The notes: a model not told the origin generated them from the letters alone. DNA of 34,074 bases from Aggregatilineales bacterium (GCA_029976005.1 JARKOQ010000154.1:1-34074); one strand, 5' to 3'. Counted from the first letter of the stretch, positions 22,348 through 30,957 are shown. Translations and numbers: made by a program.

Positions 22348-23004
22348 ATGCCGTTCAGCGAAGAGGATATTCTCGTCCGCGCTCGCCGGGCCTATCGCGA
22401 GGGGCAGGCAAGCTTTGAGATTGTCACGGATCGATGCGCGCTGCTTGTGATCGACATGCAGGAGGAATTCGTCAGACCGGGCTGGTCGCCGAGCTGGATT
22501 CCCGAAGCGACCCGGCAGGTTCCGCGCATTCAGCGGCTGATCGCCCACTGCCGCGCCAGAGCCATCCCCGTGATCTACACCGTGTTTTCCGCCACTCATC
22601 ATTACCTGGACCGGCCGGCCAGCGGCCCAACGATGCCCAACCGCTACCCGGACGTGGCCGGAGCGCCGGGACAGTACGATGACGAGGGGCGGGTCTGGCA
22701 CGAATTGGCCCCGGAACCGGGCGACGTGGTCATCCACAAGCCCTCCTACGGGGCATTCTACGACACGCCGCTGCAAACCATCCTGCATAACCTGGGCCGC
22801 GACACCGTGATCATCTGTGGCACGCTGACGAACTACTGCTGCGGCACGACGGCACGTCAGGCCTACGAGCGCAGCTTCAAGGTTGTGTTTGGCAGCGATG
22901 TCACATCAACCGACGATCCCGATCTCCAGGAGCCGGAACTCCAGGTGCTGCGCAAGGGGTTCGCCCGCGTGCTGTCCGCCGAGCAGATCATCGCGCAAGT
23001 CTAG
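22348..23004 (+). CDS. Isochorismatase-family cysteine hydrolase
   Basis: A 218-residue hydrolase of the isochorismatase/nicotinamidase superfamily. The catalytic triad is visible: Asp36 in LLVIDMQEEF, Lys131 in VVIHKPSYGAFYDT and Cys164 in GTLTNYCCGTTARQAYE. The residue after the catalytic cysteine is a second cysteine rather than the common valine. KPSYGAFYDTPLQTIL is the pattern of enzymes that hydrolyse amides or ureido compounds. Substrates in this superfamily vary (nicotinamide, ureidoacrylate, biuret, N-carbamoylsarcosine), and no neighbour narrows the choice. The ATG at 22348 has GGGAGGG at 5-nt spacing; a GTG at 22321 would add nine residues and coincide with the transcription start. 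It is convergent with rpe, with an 18-bp gap. Confidence 0.92.
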   Translation: MPFSEEDILVRARRAYREGQASFEIVTDRCALLVIDMQEEFVRPGWSPSWIPEATRQVPRIQRLIAHCRARAIPVIYTVFSATHHYLDRPASGPTMPNRYPDVAGAPGQYDDEGRVWHELAPEPGDVVIHKPSYGAFYDTPLQTILHNLGRDTVIICGTLTNYCCGTTARQAYERSFKVVFGSDVTSTDDPDLQEPELQVLRKGFARVLSAEQIIAQV

Positions 23005-23022
23005 TGCTTGTGGCCCCCTGGA

Positions 23023-23694
23023 TCAGGCTCCCTCGGCGGCGGCGCGAATGGCCTGGATCGAACCGGCGATCCCCAGCGGGGAGGCGAAGATCGCGTTGCC
23101 GGCGACGAGCACGTTGGCCCCGGCCGCGACCACGCGGGAGGCCGTGCTCGGATCGATCCCCCCATCCACCTGCACGTCGACCGCCAGCCCGCGCGCCGTG
23201 CCGCCTTGCCGGACGGCGCTGATCTTGGCCAGCGTCTCCGGCAGGAAGCGCTGCGCCCCGAAGCCGGGATTGACGGTCATCACGAGCACCTGGTCGAGCA
23301 GGTCCCACACGTAATCCAGCACCACCGGCGGCGTGTGCGGGTTTAAGGCGACTCCGGCCTTCATCCCCAGGCCGCGAATCAGTTGCAGCGTCCGATGCAG
23401 GTGCGGACTGGCTTCCTCATGGATCGTCAGCCAGTTTGTCCCCGCCTCGGCGAACGCCTCGACGTAGCGCTCCGGTTCGACGATCATCAGGTGAACGTCC
23501 AGCGGCAGCGCGGTCACGCGGCGCACCGCCGCCACCACCAGCGGCCCCATCGTGATGTTGGGCACAAACCGGCCGTCCATTACGTCGACGTGAATCCGAT
23601 CCGCCCCGGCCGCTTCGGCGGCCGCTACCTGCTCCCCCAGACGGGTAAAGTCCGCCGAGAGAATCGACGGCGCAATCAGCACCTTGTTGGTCAC
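23023..23694 (-). CDS. rpe: Ribulose-phosphate 3-epimerase
   Basis: A 223-residue TIM-barrel enzyme that interconverts ribulose 5-phosphate and xylulose 5-phosphate in the pentose phosphate pathway. It shows APSILSADFTRLGEQ at the start, the metal site HVDVMDGRFVPNITMG (His35, Asp37), HLMI (His68), the phosphate loop MTVNPGFGAQRF and Asp177 in VDGGID. The start is GTG at 23694, with a strong GGGAGG seven nucleotides upstream. It stands alone, convergent with the isochorismatase-family gene. In Bacillus rpe lies close to prkC and rpmB, so its presence here is part of a loosely kept neighbourhood. Confidence 0.97.
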   Translation of the reverse strand: MTNKVLIAPSILSADFTRLGEQVAAAEAAGADRIHVDVMDGRFVPNITMGPLVVAAVRRVTALPLDVHLMIVEPERYVEAFAEAGTNWLTIHEEASPHLHRTLQLIRGLGMKAGVALNPHTPPVVLDYVWDLLDQVLVMTVNPGFGAQRFLPETLAKISAVRQGGTARGLAVDVQVDGGIDPSTASRVVAAGANVLVAGNAIFASPLGIAGSIQAIRAAAEGA

Positions 23695-23812
23695 GGTCTA
23701 CCTCCCTGAAAGTGCCACTACTTTACAAACCCGCCGGTCAAATATCAACTGCCATCCCCAATCCGGCCGGGCAGGACTGGAGTCCTATGGGCACACACTG
23801 AAGACGGCCGTA

Positions 23813-23833
23813 ATATGTCGTATGACGACATAT
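23813..23833. promoter_or_regulatory. Palindromic operator upstream of the PadR gene
   Basis: The perfect arms ATATGTCGT and ACGACATAT flank a 3-bp centre. The inner ATGT-N9-ACAT is close to the ATGT-N8-ACAT core known for PadR repressors. A TAATAT -10-like hexamer (23811-23816) overlaps the left arm, so binding would block transcription of the operon that begins with padR. Confidence 0.75.
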
Positions 23834-23866
23834 GGCGACGGATGACACATCAACCACACGTCAGGA

Positions 23867-24217
23867 GTGACAACCATTCAGACCCAGGACGAACTGCCCC
23901 TCACCGAAAGCACGTTTTTCATCCTGCTCAGCCTGGCCGGCGGCCCCCGTCACGGTTACGCCATCCTGAAGGACGTCCAGACCTTGAGCGATGGCCGGGT
24001 TAACCTGAGCACGGGCACGCTTTACGGCGCGCTCAGCCGCCTGCTGGAACAGGGCTGGATCGCTCGCCTCGATTCGTCGCCCGCCCCGGAGGAAGCCCGC
24101 CCGCGCAAGGAATACATCCTCAGCGACCTGGGCCGCCGCATCCTCAACGCCGAGACGGCGCGTCTATCCAGTCTGGCCGAGCGCGCCCGGCTGCGCCTGG
24201 CGGGAGGCGAGGCATGA
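23867..24217 (+). CDS. PadR-family transcriptional regulator
   Basis: A 116-residue winged-helix repressor of the short PadR type: LTESTFFILLSLAGGPRHGYAIL, then LSTGTLYGALSRLLEQGWIARL (the recognition helix with STGTLYGAL) and a wing RPRKEYILSDLGRRIL. PadR proteins respond to phenolics or drugs and usually repress an adjacent membrane or efflux gene. The start is uncertain: GTG 23867 overlaps the AGGAG that should serve as its Shine-Dalgarno, so an ATT nine bases later at better spacing, or another start, remains possible. The next gene begins in its last codons (ATGA overlap). It heads a run of six same-strand genes ending at 28502. Confidence 0.9.
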   Translation: MTTIQTQDELPLTESTFFILLSLAGGPRHGYAILKDVQTLSDGRVNLSTGTLYGALSRLLEQGWIARLDSSPAPEEARPRKEYILSDLGRRILNAETARLSSLAERARLRLAGGEA

Positions 24218-24816
24218 ACGCCCCACTCGCGCTGCGCTGTTATGCCCTGCTGCTGCACCTGTATCCGGCTCCCTTTCGGACGACCTTTGGCTGCGAGATG
24301 AGTGAAGTCTTCGGCCTGGGGCTGGATGAGGCCGTCCGGCGGGGTGGCTGGATGCTGATCGCCTTTTGGCTACACGAAAGCCTGAGTCTGATACCCGCCG
24401 CCCTGGCCGAACACAGCCGCGCCTGGCGGCAGCGCCGCCGCGATCCGGCCTTCCTCGCCTACATCGACCTGCTCGCGGCCCGCTGGATCGCCCGCGTGGT
24501 CAGCCTGCTGATCTGCGGGATCATGCTGTCCGGCCTGGGCACGCTCGCCCAACCAATCGCTTCACCCACCAACCTGCTCCAGTTGTTCGGTCTCGGCGGG
24601 CTGCTGCTGGCCTGGCGCTGGGAACGCCTGGGTGGGATCGTGATCAGTCTGAGCGGCTTGCTCAACAGCCTGATCATGTTCGGCCTGATGCTGCTCGTCA
24701 TTCCGAGCAGTCCAATCATTGGGGTGCTCTGCGCGCTCACCTGGGGCGGGCCATTCTTGATCTTCGGCTGGCTTTTCATCAAAATCGGCCGGCGCGCCCG
24801 CCAGCGGGCCGCCTGA
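24214..24816 (+). CDS. Small membrane protein of the PadR-operon type, function unknown
   Basis: A 200-residue protein. The N-terminus LRCYALLLHLYPAPFRTTFGCEMSEVF is the LYPxxFRxxFGxEM segment found at the start of many membrane proteins encoded beside PadR regulators (in ADOP-type permeases it occurs as an N-terminal prefix). About four hydrophobic segments follow: near 92-110, 122-134, 138-162 and 168-192. It has no recognised catalytic motif. It is translationally coupled to padR (ATGA overlap), so it may be a partner or sensor for the regulator or for the ABC transporter downstream. Confidence 0.75.
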   Translation: MNAPLALRCYALLLHLYPAPFRTTFGCEMSEVFGLGLDEAVRRGGWMLIAFWLHESLSLIPAALAEHSRAWRQRRRDPAFLAYIDLLAARWIARVVSLLICGIMLSGLGTLAQPIASPTNLLQLFGLGGLLLAWRWERLGGIVISLSGLLNSLIMFGLMLLVIPSSPIIGVLCALTWGGPFLIFGWLFIKIGRRARQRAA

Positions 24817-24857
24817 CCCTGTCCGGCTGACAGCCCTGTGCCACCAAGGATTGGCCC

Positions 24858-25739
24858 ATGACGCACCTCAAGCACCCTCACGCCCTGCGAACCAGCCTGA
24901 TCCGGTTCGCGTTCCTGACGGCCGGCGCGCTGCTTGGCGCGATCGCCGTGATCCTGTTCTTCGAGCCATATGAGATCGCCCCCAGCGGCGCGTCCGGCAT
25001 CGCCGTCATCCTCAACACCCTGATCGGCACGCCGATCGGCCTGATGATCCTGCTCATCAACATCCCGATCCAGGTTCTGGCCTACCGGATGCTGGGCGGC
25101 TGGCGCACCGTGCTGCGCACCAGCTACCTCCTGGTCGTCTACTCGCTGGCGATCGACATCCTGGCCCCGTATTTCCCGAAGGACGGAATCACCGACGACC
25201 GCCTGCTCAGCGCCCTGTTTGGCGGCATCCTGGGCGGGATCGCGGGCGGCCTGGTCTACCGGGCCGGCGGGACGTTCGGCGGCACCTCGACCCTGGCGCG
25301 CATCCTCCAGCGCCGCCTGGGCACCTCCCTGAACAGTACCTACCTCCTGACCGACACAGCCATCGTCCTGCTGGCCGGGCTGATCTACGGCTGGGAAGGC
25401 GCGCTGTACGCCATGGTCGCGATCTACGTAGACGGCGCGACCTCGGACTACGTGCTGGAAGGCCCCAGCACCGTGCGCACCGCGACCATCGTCACCAACC
25501 ATCCTGAGGAAGTCGCGGCGGCGATCATGGAAGAACTGGAACGCGGAGTCACCGGTTGGGATGGGCGCGGCATGTACACCCACCAGGAGCGTTACGTTCT
25601 GTTCGTCGCCGTCACCCGCCCGGAGATCAGCGAGCTGCGCGAACTGATCTTCGAAGTCGATCCCGATGCCTTCATCGTCGTGGGCCAGGGCCAGACCGCC
25701 TACGGGGAAGGCTTCCAGTCCGCGCCGCCCGTCGTCTGA
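24858..25739 (+). CDS. YitT-family membrane protein (DUF161 + DUF2179)
   Basis: A 293-residue protein. About six membrane segments fill residues 12-195, including the duplicated DUF161 elements FEPYEIAPSGASGIAVILN and GGTFGGTSTLARILQRR. The cytoplasmic C-terminal domain (about 205-285) matches DUF2179: TATIVTNHPEEVAAAIMEELERGVTGWDGRGMYT and FEVDPDAFIVVGQ. YitT proteins are widespread in bacteria and are poorly characterised, possibly transporters with a regulatory tail. AAGGA lies before the ATG. It sits between the PadR pair and an ABC transporter on the same strand with short gaps, so it is probably co-transcribed with them. Confidence 0.92.
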   Translation: MTHLKHPHALRTSLIRFAFLTAGALLGAIAVILFFEPYEIAPSGASGIAVILNTLIGTPIGLMILLINIPIQVLAYRMLGGWRTVLRTSYLLVVYSLAIDILAPYFPKDGITDDRLLSALFGGILGGIAGGLVYRAGGTFGGTSTLARILQRRLGTSLNSTYLLTDTAIVLLAGLIYGWEGALYAMVAIYVDGATSDYVLEGPSTVRTATIVTNHPEEVAAAIMEELERGVTGWDGRGMYTHQERYVLFVAVTRPEISELRELIFEVDPDAFIVVGQGQTAYGEGFQSAPPVV

Positions 25740-25782
25740 GCCAGACCAACCGATTGTTCCGGCACACCGCCGGGGAGCAACC

Positions 25783-26706
25783 ATGACCGAAATCGCACTC
25801 CGTCTGCATCACGTCGCCAAGACCTTTGGCCGGGGCAAGAAACAGGTCCAGGCCCTCAAGAATCTCGATCTGGAGGTCCAGGCCGGGCAGGTTTACGGCT
25901 TCCTCGGCCCGAACGGGGCCGGCAAGACCACCACGATCCGTATCCTGCTCGACCTGATCCGCCCCACGCGCGGCCAGGCGGCCATCTATGGGCGCGACCC
26001 GCGCCGCGATCACGGGGTGCTGGGCCAGGTTGGCGCGATCGTCGAAGGCGCGGCCTTCTACCCCTTCCTGAGTGGGCGGCGCAACCTGGAAGTCCTGGCC
26101 CGCACCGGCGGCGCGTACGACCGAGGACGGATCGATTCCCTGCTGGAACAGGTCGGCCTGGCCGAGCGCGCCGGGCAGTACGTGCGCGGCTATTCAACCG
26201 GCATGAAGCAGCGCCTCGGCCTGGCGGCAGCCCTGCTGTCCGACCCCGACCTGCTGATCCTGGACGAGCCGACCAACGGCCTCGACCCGGCCGGCATCCA
26301 GGAGATGCGCGTTTTCATCCGCGATCTGGTGGATCGCCACGGCAAGACCGTCTTTCTCTCCAGCCACATCCTGAGCGAGATCGAGCAGGTCTGCGACCGG
26401 GTGGCGATCATCAACCAGGGCGCGCTGGTGCGCGAAGGGGCGGTGGCAGACTTGCTGGCCGGTTCCGCCGAGCTGCGCGTCGAAGCCGCGCCGCTGGCCC
26501 ATGCCGCCGAAGTCCTGGCCGCGCGCTGGCCGGTCCAACCCAACGGCCAGTCGATCACCGTCCGGGCCGACCGGGCCGCGATCCCGGAAGTAGTGCGCGC
26601 CCTGGTCGCCGCCGAAGTCGACGTGTTCCAGGTGGTCAGCCAGCGCCAGACCCTCGAAGACTACTTCCTGTCCGTCACCCAGTCCCCGGAGGCCAACCAT
26701 GCTTGA
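25783..26706 (+). CDS. ABC transporter ATP-binding protein
   Basis: A 307-residue ATPase with Walker A GPNGAGKTT (42-50), Q-loop region VGAIVEGAAFYPFLSGRRNL, signature YSTGMKQRL (137-145), Walker B LLILDEPTNGLDP (157-169) and the switch His196 in LSSHILSE. GAIVEGAAFYPFLSGRRNLE and the C-terminal extension of about 90 residues are typical of the drug/lantibiotic-export branch (CcmA/BcrA-like). The frame is open from 25666, but the ATG at 25783 has GGGGAG upstream and fits the family start. It powers the two permeases encoded next; its stop overlaps the first permease start by 8 bp. Confidence 0.96.
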   Translation: MTEIALRLHHVAKTFGRGKKQVQALKNLDLEVQAGQVYGFLGPNGAGKTTTIRILLDLIRPTRGQAAIYGRDPRRDHGVLGQVGAIVEGAAFYPFLSGRRNLEVLARTGGAYDRGRIDSLLEQVGLAERAGQYVRGYSTGMKQRLGLAAALLSDPDLLILDEPTNGLDPAGIQEMRVFIRDLVDRHGKTVFLSSHILSEIEQVCDRVAIINQGALVREGAVADLLAGSAELRVEAAPLAHAAEVLAARWPVQPNGQSITVRADRAAIPEVVRALVAAEVDVFQVVSQRQTLEDYFLSVTQSPEANHA

Positions 26707-27604
26707 CGTCCAGCGCCACGCCAACCTCTTCCGCGCCGAATGGCAGAAGATCGCCGGTCACCGCTGGGCAACGGGCCTGCTGATCTGGATTTTTCCGATG
26801 GGGGCGCTGGGCATCCTGGCGATCATGCTGCTGGTGGCGCTGCTCGCCCCGCCGGACATCCAACGCAACTTCGGGCTGGCTTCCGTCAACGGCTCCGTGG
26901 ATTGGACGGAGATCATGCTGGGAGCCTGGAACATCCCCAACGAGATGTTCGGGCGGATCATCCTGATTGCCTTCACGGCCGTCATCTTCGCCGGGGAATA
27001 CCAGTGGGGCACCTGGAAGAACCTGCTGCCGCGCCGGCGGCGCGTCCCCCTGATCGTCAACAAGTTCGTGACGCTGGGGGCGTTCGTGGTCGTGGCGTTC
27101 GGCGCGGCCTCGCTGATTGCGGGTCTGGGGATGTTCCTGCCGGTCAAGATCGCCGGAGGGCAGTACGGCCCGCCGCTGGCCGAGGCGCTGCAATCGGACT
27201 TCGTGCGTAACTTCGCCGTCCAGGCCGCCACGACCTTCACGGCCACGATCATCGCCGCCGTCTACGCTGCCCTGGGGGCCATGCTCACCCATTCGATCCT
27301 GGGCAGCATCATGATCGGGATCGGACTGATGATCCTGGAGCTGTTCTCAATGGGTATTTTCGCCCTGCTCGGCTCCCTGTTCGGCCATCCGGAGATCGTG
27401 GGCCTGTACCAGCTCATGCCCAGCTACAACCTGAGCAACGTGGCGAGCCTGATCACCCACCAGCCCAGTGTGAATCCGCCGTTTCTGCTCAATTACGTCG
27501 CGCCGAACAGCCTGGAGCTGTCCGTGCTGATCCTGTTCGTGTGGGTCTTCGGCCTGATGACCCTCACCGTGCTGCTCTTCCGGCGGCAGGACGTCACCTT
27601 CTGA
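26699..27604 (+). CDS. ABC-2 type permease, first of two paralogues
   Basis: A 301-residue membrane protein with about six hydrophobic segments. N-terminal LFRAEWQKIAGHRWATGLL and the FAGEYQWGTWKNLLPRRRR segment are typical of BcrB/ABC-2 exporter permeases. It ends RRQDVTF, as does its paralogue (RQDILN). It forms the membrane channel with the ATPase just upstream, and its start lies inside the last codons of that gene (ATG within an 8-bp overlap). A paralogue follows after 1 bp, so a heterodimeric permease is likely. Confidence 0.9.
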   Translation: MLDVQRHANLFRAEWQKIAGHRWATGLLIWIFPMGALGILAIMLLVALLAPPDIQRNFGLASVNGSVDWTEIMLGAWNIPNEMFGRIILIAFTAVIFAGEYQWGTWKNLLPRRRRVPLIVNKFVTLGAFVVVAFGAASLIAGLGMFLPVKIAGGQYGPPLAEALQSDFVRNFAVQAATTFTATIIAAVYAALGAMLTHSILGSIMIGIGLMILELFSMGIFALLGSLFGHPEIVGLYQLMPSYNLSNVASLITHQPSVNPPFLLNYVAPNSLELSVLILFVWVFGLMTLTVLLFRRQDVTF

Positions 27605-27605
27605 G

Positions 27606-28502
27606 ATGAACGCGATCGGACACCTGCTGTGCGCGGAATGGCAAAAGACGACGGGCAACCGCTGGGCGGTCGGCACGCTGATCGGGCTGTTCCCGATCAT
27701 GGCCGTGGTCATTCTGATCCTCACCACCCTGGTCGCCCTGGGCGGCTCTCCGGAAGCGATGGCCCGCATGGGGATCGCCTCCGGGGGACAGGTGGCCTAC
27801 TGGCCGGACTATTTCCTGTTCGCCTGGGCCATCCCCAGCACCCCGATCGGGCGCTGGCTGCTGATCGCTTTCACGGCGGTCGCCTTTGCCGGGGAATACC
27901 AGTGGGGCACCTGGAAGAACCTGGCGGCGCGCCGGACGCGGGCCAGTCTGGTCGCGGCCAAGTTCGTGACCCTCAGCCTGCTGATCGTGGCCTCGTTCAC
28001 GCTGATGTCGCTCATTCTTGGCTTCGGAATGCTGCTGCCGGTTTCGATCGCCGGGGGCACCTACGGCCCCGCCCTCGATGGGCCGCTGCTGGCCGATTTC
28101 GCCGGGCGCTACCTGGGCCAGGCCGGGCTGGCGTTCGCCTCCGCCCTGGTTGCGGCGGGCTACGCCGCGCTGGCGGCGATCGTGACGCGCGCCATCCTGG
28201 GCAGCGTCCTGATCGGAATCGGCGCGTTCCTGCTCGAAGAAGGCCTGGCCGTGCCGCTGGGCCTGCTGGGGACGCTGTTCCACCGTCCGGAGATCGTGGC
28301 GCTGATCCAGCTCACGCCAAGCTACAACCTGCAGAACCTGCTGGCCTGGGCCAGAACCGGCGGCGGGCACACCTTTCCGCCGCTCGATCTCTACGCCCAA
28401 CCCAACAGCCCAGAACTCTCGATCGTCATTCTGCTGGTCTGGATCGCCGGGCTGATCGGCCTGACCCTGTACAGCTTCCACCGCCAGGACATTCTCAACT
28501 GA
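27606..28502 (+). CDS. ABC-2 type permease, second paralogue (tandem duplicate)
   Basis: A 298-residue membrane protein clearly homologous to the preceding permease: LLCAEWQKTTGNRWAVGTLI, FAGEYQWGTWKNLAARRTR, the HRPEIVALIQLTPSYNLQNL segment (HPEIVGLYQLMPSYNLSNV in the first), and PNSPELSIVILLVW. Similarity runs the whole length, so the pair arose by tandem duplication and then diverged. The genes abut (1-bp gap) and should be co-translated, giving a transporter of one ATPase pair and two different permeases. It has no obvious Shine-Dalgarno of its own. It is the last gene of the PadR operon. Confidence 0.9.
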   Translation: MNAIGHLLCAEWQKTTGNRWAVGTLIGLFPIMAVVILILTTLVALGGSPEAMARMGIASGGQVAYWPDYFLFAWAIPSTPIGRWLLIAFTAVAFAGEYQWGTWKNLAARRTRASLVAAKFVTLSLLIVASFTLMSLILGFGMLLPVSIAGGTYGPALDGPLLADFAGRYLGQAGLAFASALVAAGYAALAAIVTRAILGSVLIGIGAFLLEEGLAVPLGLLGTLFHRPEIVALIQLTPSYNLQNLLAWARTGGGHTFPPLDLYAQPNSPELSIVILLVWIAGLIGLTLYSFHRQDILN

Positions 28503-28508
28503 CGGGGC

Positions 28509-28537
28509 ATGACAATCCCGGCAAAGCAGGCTATAGT
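28509..28537 (+). promoter_or_regulatory. Candidate promoter for the methyltransferase gene
   Basis: ATGACA (28509-28514), a 17-bp spacer, then TATAGT (28532-28537); five of six matches at each box. It starts right after the permease stop codon, so the methyltransferase can be transcribed independently of the PadR operon. Confidence 0.65.
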
Positions 28538-28573
28538 CAGCGCCCAGTCCGCGCCTTGCCAGAAAGAGTTGGA

Positions 28574-29707
28574 ATGTCCCCCAGGAAACCCGCGCGCCCG
28601 GCAGCTTCTCGCCGGGCGACATCCCCCCGCAAAGCCGAGGAATCCGCCGCGCCCGCCAGCCGGGCATGGGTCTGCGAAGCCGAGGTCGTCGAAGGGCTGG
28701 AGGACATCGCCCGCCGCGAGATCGCCATCCACCTCGACAACCGGGTCGAGCTGAAGGCCGGCCCGCAGGGCAAGCCGCTGCCCGGCCTCGTCCGCTTCAA
28801 TTACACGGGCGGGCTGCGCGCCCTGCTGCGCCTGCGCACGGTGCAGGCCGTCTATACCGTCCACCGCTTCGCCGTGCCCCGCCCGAAAGCCCTGCTGGGC
28901 GACCAGCATTTCCGCCGCCTGCTGGCCGAAATCGACGCGATCAAGGCCGCCCACCCGGCGGGCAGCTTCCAGACGCTGCACATCGACGCGGCGGGGGCCG
29001 ACAGCGCGGTGATGCTCCGCCTGCGCCAGGAGCTTGCCCAGCGCTCCGGTCTTAAGCCCGACCCCGAAGAAGGCGATCTGCTGCTCCGCCTGCGGCGCTC
29101 GCCCGGCGGGGGCGAAAGCTGGGATGCCCTGCTGCGCATCTCACCCCGACCACTGGCGACCCGGCCCTGGCGCGTCTGCAACATGGAAGGGGCGCTCAAC
29201 GCCACGATCGCGCACGCCATGATCCTGATGACCGATCCGACGCCTTATGACGTTTTCCTGAATCTGGGATGCGGCTCCGGCACGCTGCTGATCGAGCGGC
29301 TGGCTTACTCAGCGGCCAAACAGGCCATCGGTTGCGATCTGAATCCGGAGGTCCTGGCCTGCGCCCGGCGCAACGTGGAAGCGGCCGGGGCCGTGGATCG
29401 CTGCCAGCTTGAGCCGTGGGACGTCCGCGCCCTCCCCCTGCCCGAAGGCAGCGTGGATGCCCTCAGCGCCGACCTGCCGTTCGGCCATCTGGTCGGCTCC
29501 CACGAGGAGAATCTGGCGCTCTACCCGGCCCTGCTGGCCGAAGCGGGGCGCGTCGCCAGACGCGGGGCGCTGTTCGTCGCCATCACCCACGAGGTGCGCC
29601 TGATGGAGAGCTTGCTGGCAGAATCGGCCCAGTGGGAAACGCTGGCGGCGATCCGGGTGGCGCAGGGCGGCCTCAACCCGCGCATCTTCGTGCTGCGCCG
29701 GCGCTAG
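28574..29707 (+). CDS. THUMP-domain RNA methyltransferase (Trm14/THUMPD3-like)
   Basis: A 377-residue protein. After a basic, disordered stretch of about 30 residues comes a THUMP-type RNA-binding region (about 31-190, beginning AWVCEAEVVEGLEDIARREI). The Rossmann methyltransferase domain follows: SAM motif NLGCGSGTLLIE (230-241), acidic CDLNPEVL (254-261) and catalytic ADLPFG (299-304). DLPFG rather than NPPY/DPPF places it near the tRNA guanine-N2 methyltransferases of the Trm14/Trm11 group. It probably methylates tRNA; the exact position is not predictable. The frame stays open upstream to 27629 as a shadow of the permease gene. The ATG at 28574 has an AAAGAG site and its own promoter. It is convergent with the TPR gene and shares stop bases with it. 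Confidence 0.88.
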   Translation: MSPRKPARPAASRRATSPRKAEESAAPASRAWVCEAEVVEGLEDIARREIAIHLDNRVELKAGPQGKPLPGLVRFNYTGGLRALLRLRTVQAVYTVHRFAVPRPKALLGDQHFRRLLAEIDAIKAAHPAGSFQTLHIDAAGADSAVMLRLRQELAQRSGLKPDPEEGDLLLRLRRSPGGGESWDALLRISPRPLATRPWRVCNMEGALNATIAHAMILMTDPTPYDVFLNLGCGSGTLLIERLAYSAAKQAIGCDLNPEVLACARRNVEAAGAVDRCQLEPWDVRALPLPEGSVDALSADLPFGHLVGSHEENLALYPALLAEAGRVARRGALFVAITHEVRLMESLLAESAQWETLAAIRVAQGGLNPRIFVLRRR

Positions 29708-30957
29708 TCGGCCGCCGAACGCTGCTCATCCAGCCGGTCCAGAATCTTCCGGATATTCTTCCCCAGGTCCTGATAATAAGGCTCGTCAATCGCCTCGGCC
29801 AGGGTCAGCGCCTCCTGATAGAACGCACGGGCCGCGCCAAGCCTCAGAGTGCGCTCATACACCAAACCCAATGTGTACAGGACGTTGGCCAGCTCGTTGC
29901 GCTTGCCCAACTCCTTCAGCCCGCGCGCCGCATCCAGCAGGACCGGCTCGGCAGCGCCGTCATCCTCCGCCCGGTACAGCGCGATCCCAAGCGCCTGGGT
30001 GGAGTTGATCTCGCTGGCGCGATCCTGGACCTTGCGGAAATACTCCTGCGCTTCCTGGAAGCACGCGATGGCCTTGGAGAATTCGCCCGTCTCCACGGCC
30101 AGCGCGCCGCGCGTATGGTCCAGGTAGGCCAGCCAGGGCGCGTTGTTGAGCCGGTGCACTTCCACGCTGGCCCGGTCGAGATAGCGCGAAGCAGCGCAAA
30201 GCTGCTTGTTCACCCGGCACGCGTCGGCCATGTACATCAGCACCTGGGCGCGCAGTGTATCGTTCCCCAGCACGACGCTCAGCACGAACGCCTGTTGGGC
30301 ATGCGCGAAAGCCTCGACGGCCCGGTACTCCAGCAAGCGGAGGTGCGCAAACTGGGTATGGCCAAGCATCAGGGTGTACAGGTCATTGTGCGCCTGGGCA
30401 TCGGCCATCAGCGCGCGGGCGGCGGCTTCCGCCGCTTCGAAGTCTCCTGCGACGGCGCGCAGCCCGCCCTCGCACTGGCGCAGCTCAGCCAGCATGTCGC
30501 GATCCGGCTCGCTCTGGCCGTCCGCCATATCCATGGCGTACTGGTACGTCCGCCGCGAGCGCGGCATGTCCCCCAGGTGCTGGTAGTTCTGGGCGACGCA
30601 CCGCCACAGCGCGGCCAGCAGCAGGCGGTCGTCGAAGCCAGGCACGTCCATGGCCACCACCAGCCCCTGGATCGCGGACTGCCATGCCCTGAAGTCGCCC
30701 GTCCGCTGGATCAGCCGATCGACACACAGGGCCAGCTCGGCCGCCTGCCGGTGCGTATCCGGCAAGGGGTGGGCCTGCTCGATCAGGTGCAGGATATAGG
30801 AGAGCTGCGACTCAAGGAAATGCGGGGTGTATGTCTCGAAAGGCACGCCTTCTTTGTCGGCCTCCCAGTGAATGCGCGTCAGCCAGTATTCCAGGGAGCC
30901 GCTGGTCAGGCGCGTGAGCAGGTTGAGCGCATCGTAAATCGGAGCGTAATTAGGCAT
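29704..30957 (-). CDS. TPR-repeat protein
   Basis: A 417-residue soluble protein made mostly of helical hairpins. Tetratricopeptide-like units can be seen in the C-terminal half, for example AALAVETGEFSKAIACFQEA-like, NELANVLYTLGLVYERTLRL and AARAFYQEALTLAEAI. There is no DNA-binding, kinase or enzymatic domain, so it is probably a scaffold or binding partner. The ATG at 30957 follows GGAGGG. An extended -10-like TGTTACAAT (31041-31033) may be its promoter, about 70 nt upstream. Its stop codon and that of the convergent methyltransferase are both read from the palindrome CTAG at 29704-29707. Confidence 0.85.
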   Translation of the reverse strand: MPNYAPIYDALNLLTRLTSGSLEYWLTRIHWEADKEGVPFETYTPHFLESQLSYILHLIEQAHPLPDTHRQAAELALCVDRLIQRTGDFRAWQSAIQGLVVAMDVPGFDDRLLLAALWRCVAQNYQHLGDMPRSRRTYQYAMDMADGQSEPDRDMLAELRQCEGGLRAVAGDFEAAEAAARALMADAQAHNDLYTLMLGHTQFAHLRLLEYRAVEAFAHAQQAFVLSVVLGNDTLRAQVLMYMADACRVNKQLCAASRYLDRASVEVHRLNNAPWLAYLDHTRGALAVETGEFSKAIACFQEAQEYFRKVQDRASEINSTQALGIALYRAEDDGAAEPVLLDAARGLKELGKRNELANVLYTLGLVYERTLRLGAARAFYQEALTLAEAIDEPYYQDLGKNIRKILDRLDEQRSAAD

